Positions 1 through 3,480 of a DNA stretch of 7,420 nt are shown piece by piece. The position numbers and the translations under genes were made by a program. Where the stretch lies: assembly GCA_003242605.1 (NCBI GenBank), contig QGUZ01000252.1, forward strand, positions 1 through 7,420, written 5' to 3'. The stretch comes from Actinomycetota bacterium. Its GTDB lineage: Bacteria > Actinomycetota > Actinomycetes > Streptosporangiales > Streptosporangiaceae. The notes under the pieces were generated by a model. It did not search any database and was not told the origin of the DNA. It saw only the letters and a list, made by a program, of their open reading frames with translations. How positions within the stretch are numbered: position 1 is the first letter of the stretch; every line of letters begins with the position of its first letter.

Positions 1-363
1 GCCGGGGACGCTGTCGCCGATGCGGCGCACCAGGTCGGCGGCCTCGGCGTTGCACCGCTCGATGCGGAACTCCGTGATTGCGCCCTCGGAGTCGCGGACC
101 GGCCGCAGCAGCGCCGCCGGGGTCGGGACCACGTCGAGCAGCGCGTCGATCCAGGGCGGGATCGGCTCGGCCTCCTCGGGACGATGGGAGTGCCGCCGCA
201 CGATGACCCGGTCGTCGTCGATCACCTGCTCCAGGTGGTCGAGCACCTCGGGTGGGATGCCGGCCATGCGCTCGGCGAGCGGCCGCTGCGCCTCCTCGAC
301 GACCGCCGAGGGGTGGACGGTGACCTCCCGCGTCTCGCGGCCGTCTGGTAAGTACCCCACCAT
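1..363 (-). CDS. PAS-like domain sensor/regulator protein, N-terminal part (3' end outside window)
   Basis: This minus-strand gene starts inside the window and leaves it at base 1, so only the first 121 codons are visible. It opens with MVGYLPDGRETREVTVHPS, a hydrophilic region of about 70 residues that I do not recognise. From about residue 74 (PPWIDALLDVVPTPAALLRP, then VRDSEGAITEFRIERCNAEA) the sequence resembles the start of a PAS fold as found in actinobacterial sensor phosphatases, kinases and regulators; the family assignment is from pattern memory. The output domain lies outside the window, so the role (SpoIIE-type phosphatase, kinase, GGDEF or regulator) cannot be fixed. The start is uncertain. 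ATG at 363 has a G-run (AGGGGG) only one base upstream, the GTG at 360 would give that G-run better spacing, and an in-frame ATG at 396 adds 11 residues without a clear ribosome binding site. No signal peptide or membrane segment is visible. Confidence 0.6.
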   Translation of the reverse strand, partial: MVGYLPDGRETREVTVHPSAVVEEAQRPLAERMAGIPPEVLDHLEQVIDDDRVIVRRHSHRPEEAEPIPPWIDALLDVVPTPAALLRPVRDSEGAITEFRIERCNAEAADLVRRIGDSVPG

Positions 364-512
364 TCCCCCTGTCCCATTCGTGGTGGATTGCCGCATCCTG
401 CCGCATCGCCCTTGTGGGGACCGTGCCGCTCGCCACCGCCCGCGCCGGCTCTCCCCTCCCGTCCGGCGCGGACGCCGCTCACCGCATTCGACGACAGGCG
501 CATTGAGTGGTC

Positions 513-542
513 ATTCGACTACGTACCGCAGTGTTCTGTCTA
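513..542 (-). promoter_or_regulatory. Weak promoter candidate for the PAS-like gene
   Basis: Read on the minus strand, TAGACA (542-537) resembles a -35 box. It is followed by TAGTCG (521-516, spacer 15) or TCGAAT (518-513, spacer 18) as possible -10 boxes. It lies in one of the few less GC-rich stretches of this spacer. Neither -10 option is a good match, so this is only a candidate; it would leave a leader of about 140 bases before the coding start. Confidence 0.2.
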
Positions 543-777
543 CCAGTAATCCCCCGCCACGTCACTCGCAAAGGGGAATCCAAGGCCCCGGAAGGGTTGC
601 AGGGCGGGGGGTTCGCCGTGTCCGGCCCGTGCGGCAGCACCATACCGCTCGGCACCGACGATTCCGCCGCTTCGCGCCCCGCGCGTCACGTACGACGGCG
701 CGATCCGCGACCGAATCGTGCTCACGACGGCGCGCCCGGGTGGCCCGCGGCGACCCGGCACGGGCACTGGACGATCA

Positions 778-794
778 GGTGCCGGCCGGGCACC
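778..794. terminator. GC-rich hairpin, possible terminator of the MBL-fold gene
   Basis: GGTGCC (778-783) and GGCACC (789-794) form a perfect 6-bp stem with a 5-base GGCCG loop, about 110 bases past the stop codon of the MBL-fold gene. No U-tract follows on either strand, so it is not a classical intrinsic terminator. Actinomycete terminators often lack the U-tract, which keeps this possible but weak. Confidence 0.22.
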
Positions 795-901
795 GGGCCC
801 GCAGGCGTGGCGGCCGAGGCGGCCCGGCCGATCCGCGTGCGGGCCGGGCTCGCGGCCCCGCGCGGAGGCACGCCGTACGGCCGCGCACCGGCGGGGCGGG
901 G

Positions 902-1759
902 TTACGCCGGGGCGCCCCCGCCGCCGAGGTAGCTCGCCGGGTCGGGCGCGCCGGTGGCCCAGTCGATGTACCGCTCGGCCGAGCGCCACACCGCGGCCTT
1001 CGCGTCCGACTCGACCACGCTGTCCCACCAGCCGCCGTACAGGCGGTCGAACGCGAACGGCTCGAGGCGGTCGAGGATGTGGCGGATCGCCCGTTCCGGG
1101 AGCGGGATCTGGTTGGGGTAGCTGCGCATGAACGTGACGTACCGGCGGTCCCGCACCACCGTGATCGTGTCGCCGGTGAGCAGCGCGCCGCGGCCGTCCG
1201 CGCCGTCGGCCCAGTGCAGCACGGCGCTGCCGGGGAAGTGGCCGCCGCACTGCACGAGGGTGACGCCCGGGGCGATCTCGTACCGGTCGCGCCACAGCCG
1301 CACCGCCGGGTCGGGGCGCATCAGCCACTCGGCGTCCGCCTCGGGGATGAGGATCGGCGCGCCGCCGAAGGCGTGGCTCCACTCCACGGCCACGCCGTAG
1401 AAGTGCGGGTGGGAGGCGGTGACCGCGAGCAGCGGGCCGCGCGCGCGGACCGCCTCGATCGCCGCCTCGTCGATGAAGCCCGGCACGTCCCACAGCACCT
1501 GCCCGGCCGGGGTGGCGACCACGAGCGCCCGCTGGCCGATCGCGACCTGCGGCCGCACGCCGATGCCGAGCAGGCCGGGCTCGACCTCGCGCACGTCGCT
1601 GCGGTGGCCCTCGGCGGCGAGCTCGGCGAGCGTGGTCCAGCGCTGCCCGCCGGGGCCGATGTACTGCCGCTCGTCCGCGCAGATCCGGCAGACCTCCGGC
1701 GGACGCTCGCTCGCCGCCGTCTGGTTGCCGCAGGTCCTGCAGATCCACGCCTCGCGCAC
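902..1759 (-). CDS. MBL-fold metallo-hydrolase-like protein with N-terminal zinc ribbon
   Basis: The product is a 285-residue soluble protein. The N-terminus carries two CxxC pairs (Cys7/Cys10 and Cys24/Cys27), a rubredoxin-like or zinc-ribbon knuckle. The rest follows a metallo-beta-lactamase pattern: a strand ending in TASHPHFYG (residues 114-122) where the HxHxDH motif is expected, CGGHFPGSAVLHW (171-183) with the next likely metal ligand His174, and LLTGDTI (193-199) with the bridging-type Asp197. The first motif keeps the two HxH histidines, but Asp and His of the DH pair read Tyr121 and Gly122, so a normal two-metal site is doubtful. I recall this HPHxY variant in a subfamily of uncharacterised MBL-fold proteins, so it may be a family trait. 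The start is GTG, supported by GGGAGG six bases upstream. It is transcribed divergently from the molybdenum-hydroxylase-like operon. The substrate is unknown. Confidence 0.85.
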   Translation of the reverse strand: MREAWICRTCGNQTAASERPPEVCRICADERQYIGPGGQRWTTLAELAAEGHRSDVREVEPGLLGIGVRPQVAIGQRALVVATPAGQVLWDVPGFIDEAAIEAVRARGPLLAVTASHPHFYGVAVEWSHAFGGAPILIPEADAEWLMRPDPAVRLWRDRYEIAPGVTLVQCGGHFPGSAVLHWADGADGRGALLTGDTITVVRDRRYVTFMRSYPNQIPLPERAIRHILDRLEPFAFDRLYGGWWDSVVESDAKAAVWRSAERYIDWATGAPDPASYLGGGGAPA

Positions 1760-1765
1760 CGCCCG

Positions 1766-1771
1766 CCTCCC
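1766..1771 (-). promoter_or_regulatory. Ribosome binding site fixing the GTG start of the MBL-fold gene
   Basis: The minus-strand sequence GGGAGG ends six bases before the GTG start at 1759. No other in-frame start has comparable spacing, and the zinc-ribbon cysteines begin only seven residues in, so this start is well supported. Confidence 0.65.
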
Positions 1772-1810
1772 GGTGATCGTCCGCCGTCCCGGCCGTTCGC
1801 CTACCCCGCC

Positions 1811-1840
1811 AGCCTATGTCGGCGCCCGCTCATCCGATCA
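1811..1840 (-). promoter_or_regulatory. Possible promoter of the MBL-fold gene
   Basis: Read on the minus strand, TAGGCT (1816-1811) matches an actinobacterial -10 box (TANNNT). Eighteen bases upstream, TGATCG (1840-1835) is a poor -35. A transcript would start near 1805, giving a leader of about 45 bases. The -35 part overlaps the 14-bp palindrome at 1838-1851, which would be a suitable place for a repressor. Confidence 0.3.
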
Positions 1841-1851
1841 TGCGCGCATGA
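1838..1851. repeat. 14-bp perfect palindrome in the divergent promoter region (operator candidate)
   Basis: TCATGCGCGCATGA reads identically on both strands. The next pair outward mismatches and the one after that matches again (G1836/C1853). It sits between the two divergent genes, overlapping the possible -35 of the MBL-fold gene and about 16 bases upstream of the possible -35 of the plus-strand operon. Its position suggests a dimeric regulator site serving both directions. No regulator gene is adjacent in the window, and a palindrome of this length could arise by chance in GC-rich DNA. Confidence 0.35.
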
Positions 1852-1866
1852 GCCGCCCACAGAAAT

Positions 1867-1895
1867 TAGGACAGGTGGCCAATTTTTGGGATAAA
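1867..1895 (+). promoter_or_regulatory. Possible promoter of the three-gene Fe-S/FAD/large-subunit operon
   Basis: The stretch 1861-1895 is strikingly A/T-rich for this DNA (AGAAATTAGG, then AATTTTTGGGATAAA). AGGACA (1868-1873) as -35 and GATAAA (1890-1895) as -10 are 16 bases apart, which would place the transcript start near 1901-1903, about 20 bases before the first gene. Both hexamers are only partial matches. Confidence 0.3.
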
Positions 1896-1910
1896 CCCCC
1901 TCACAGGGGT
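1895..1910 (+). repeat. Short inverted repeat just upstream of the small-subunit gene
   Basis: ACCCC (1895-1899) and GGGGT (1906-1910) are perfect inverted arms around a 6-base CTCACA loop. The C-run at 1896-1900 could instead pair with the G-run at 1914-1918, which is the likely Shine-Dalgarno sequence of the next gene. It may be an operator or, if transcription starts upstream of 1895, a leader hairpin. Confidence 0.35.
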
Positions 1911-1922
1911 AGTGGGGGCTGC

Positions 1923-2456
1923 GTGACCGGCGAGCTCCACACCGAGCGGGTGCGCTCCCGGACGGTCCGGCTGACCGTCAACGGGGTGCGGCACCACGTC
2001 CGCGTGGACACGCGGACCTCGCTCCTCGACACCCTGCGGGAGCGGCTCGGCCTCACCGGCGCGAAGAAGGGCTGCGACCACGGCGAGTGCGGCACCTGCA
2101 CGGTGCTCGTGGCCGGCCGCCGCGTGTACTCCTGCCTCACCCTCACCGTGGCGCTCGACGGCGCCGAGGTCACCACCGTGGAAGGGCTCGCCGCCGGCGG
2201 TGAGCCGCACCCGCTGCAGCGCGCCTTCCTCGCCCACCGCGCCGTGGGGTGCGGCTACTGCACCCCGGGCCAGCTCTGCGCCGCGGTCGGCGTGCTCGCC
2301 GAGGCGGACGCGGGCGTGCCGAGCGCGGTCACCCCCGACCCGGCCGAGCCGCCCGCGCTCGACCTCGCCGAGATCCGCGAGCGAATGAGCGGGAACCTGT
2401 GCCGCTGCGGCTGCTACGGCCGGATCGCCGCCGCGATCGCGGAGGTGGCGCGGTGA
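1923..2456 (+). CDS. (2Fe-2S)-binding small subunit, xanthine oxidase family (PaoA/YagT-like)
   Basis: This 177-residue protein is the iron-sulfur subunit of a molybdenum-hydroxylase-type complex and carries electrons between the large subunit and the FAD subunit. The ferredoxin-like N-terminal domain has Cys51, Cys56, Cys59 and Cys71 (GCDHGECGTC, then YSC) for the plant-type [2Fe-2S] cluster. The helical C-terminal domain has Cys110/Cys113 (CGYCTPGQ) and Cys160/Cys162 (GNLCRCGCYGRI) for the second cluster, so all eight ligands are present. The residue before CGYC, usually Gln in this family and facing the pterin, is Gly109 here. There is no Tat signal, unlike E. coli PaoA, so the complex is probably cytoplasmic. 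The GTG start follows GGGGG with 4-base spacing; an in-frame ATG at 1848 would add 25 unusual residues and is less likely. The FAD-subunit gene follows after 34 bases. Confidence 0.92.
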   Translation: MTGELHTERVRSRTVRLTVNGVRHHVRVDTRTSLLDTLRERLGLTGAKKGCDHGECGTCTVLVAGRRVYSCLTLTVALDGAEVTTVEGLAAGGEPHPLQRAFLAHRAVGCGYCTPGQLCAAVGVLAEADAGVPSAVTPDPAEPPALDLAEIRERMSGNLCRCGCYGRIAAAIAEVAR

Positions 2457-2477
2457 CGGCCCGCCGTACGGACGCGC

Positions 2478-2482
2478 GGGGG
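2478..2482 (+). promoter_or_regulatory. Ribosome binding site favouring the GTG start at 2491
   Basis: The run GGGGG at 2478-2482 lies eight bases before the GTG at 2491. It directly abuts the alternative in-frame GTG at 2482, where it could not act as a Shine-Dalgarno sequence. The later start also gives the N-terminus (V)RPFDYERP expected for this family. Confidence 0.5.
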
Positions 2483-2490
2483 TGGTCCCG

Positions 2491-3480
2491 GTGAGGCCGT
2501 TCGACTACGAGCGGCCGTGGAACATCGACGCGGCCCTCGCCGCGGTGCGCGACACGCCCGGGGCGATGTACCTCGGCGGCGGCACCAACCTGATCGACCT
2601 CATGCGGCTCGGGGTGCTCGCGCCGGAGCTGCTCGTGGACGTGAGCCGGCTGCCGTTCGACCGCGTCGAGGAGACCGGGGACGGCGGGCTGGTGATCGGC
2701 GCGGCGGTGCGGAGCGCCGACCTCGCGTCCCACCTCGGCGTGCGGCGGCGGTACCCGGTGCTGGCGCAGGCCGCGCTGTCGGTGGGCTCCGCGCAGATCC
2801 GGAACATGGGCACGGTCGCCGGGAACCTGCTCCAGCGCACCCGGTGCGCGTACTTCACCGACGTCACCAAGCCGTGCAACAAGCGCGAGCCGGGCAGCGG
2901 CTGCCCGGCGGTGGACGGCGTGCACCGCAACCTCGCCGTGGTCGGGTACTCGCCGTCCTGCGTCGCCACCCACCCGTCGGACCTCGCCGTCGCGTTCGCC
3001 GCCCTCGACGCGGTGGTGCGGATCGAGGGCGCGACCGGGCCACGCCGGGTGCCGATCACCGCGTTCTACCGGGACCCCGGCGACGACCCGCGGCAGGACA
3101 CGGTGCTCGAGCACGCCGACCTGATCACCGGGATCGAGGTGCCGCCCGCGGGCGCGGCGGCGCACTCCGCCTACCGCAAGGTGTGCGACCGCACGTCGTT
3201 CGCGTTCGCGGTGGTGTCGGTCGCGGTGGTGCTCGAGGTGACCGCCGGGGCGGTGCGGGACTGCCGGATCGCGCTGGGCGGGGTGGCGCCGAAGCCGTGG
3301 CGGGCCGAGCGGGCCGAGGAGGTGCTGTACGGCGCGGACGCGACCGAGGAGAACTTCGCCCGCGCGGCCCGGACCGAACCGGCCGGGGCCCGCCCGCTGC
3401 GCGACAACGGCTACAAGGTGCCGCTCGTCCGCAACCTGCTCACCCGCACGCTCATCGACCTCGCGAAGAAGGGAGCGTGA
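2491..3480 (+). CDS. FAD-binding medium subunit with [4Fe-4S] cluster site, xanthine oxidase family (PaoB/YagS-like)
   Basis: This protein of about 329 residues is the flavin subunit that passes electrons to the final acceptor. FAD-binding motifs are clear: YLGGGTNLIDLM (residues 27-38) and SAQIRNMGTVAGNLLQ (100-115). Cys119 (RTRC), Cys129 and Cys138 (PCNKREPGSGC) and Cys157 (SC) match the extra [4Fe-4S] cluster that distinguishes PaoB-type subunits from ordinary FAD subunits of this family; all four are present. The C-terminal CO-dehydrogenase-flavoprotein-type domain runs from about residue 165 (HPSDLAVAFAALDA) to DNGYKVPLVRNLLTRTL. The GTG at 2491 is preferred over the GTG at 2482 because of ribosome-site spacing and family N-termini; the earlier start would add three residues. 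Its stop shares a base with the start of the large-subunit gene (TGATG), implying translational coupling. Confidence 0.93.
   Translation: MRPFDYERPWNIDAALAAVRDTPGAMYLGGGTNLIDLMRLGVLAPELLVDVSRLPFDRVEETGDGGLVIGAAVRSADLASHLGVRRRYPVLAQAALSVGSAQIRNMGTVAGNLLQRTRCAYFTDVTKPCNKREPGSGCPAVDGVHRNLAVVGYSPSCVATHPSDLAVAFAALDAVVRIEGATGPRRVPITAFYRDPGDDPRQDTVLEHADLITGIEVPPAGAAAHSAYRKVCDRTSFAFAVVSVAVVLEVTAGAVRDCRIALGGVAPKPWRAERAEEVLYGADATEENFARAARTEPAGARPLRDNGYKVPLVRNLLTRTLIDLAKKGA

Larger units (their letters stand above)
397..901. other. Intergenic region between the PAS-like gene and the MBL-fold gene
   Basis: About 500 bases lie between the end of the MBL-fold gene and the start of the PAS-like gene, both on the minus strand. 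I see no convincing gene: the open frames here are arginine/proline/glycine-rich and lack family-like motifs. The region holds a weak minus-strand promoter candidate (513-542), an 11-bp direct repeat ACGACGGCGCG at 692-702 and 724-734, a GC hairpin at 778-794, and nested inverted repeats at 860-886. It is long enough to carry the promoter of the PAS-like gene with a leader of over 100 bases, or an undetected small RNA. Confidence 0.5.

Noticed and set aside
507..932. Plus-strand 141-codon frame in the long spacer
   Set aside because: It has no family motifs, is Arg/Pro/Gly-rich in composition, and runs into the 3' end of the oppositely oriented MBL-fold gene.
540..1748. Minus-strand open frame of about 400 codons overlapping the MBL-fold gene in another frame
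   Set aside because: Its product is low-complexity Arg/Gly/Pro and the motif-bearing protein is in the other frame (902-1759), which has a good ribosome site.
20..1894. Long plus-strand open frame of about 620 codons
   Set aside because: It is Arg/Ala/Gly/His-rich with no recognisable domain and lies antisense to the clear MBL-fold gene and the PAS-like gene. Long antisense frames are common in very GC-rich DNA.
1848..1922. Upstream ATG start or Tat signal peptide for the small subunit
   Set aside because: The 25 extra residues contain no twin-arginine motif or hydrophobic stretch and cover the A/T-rich promoter-like segment; GTG 1923 has a G-rich ribosome site.
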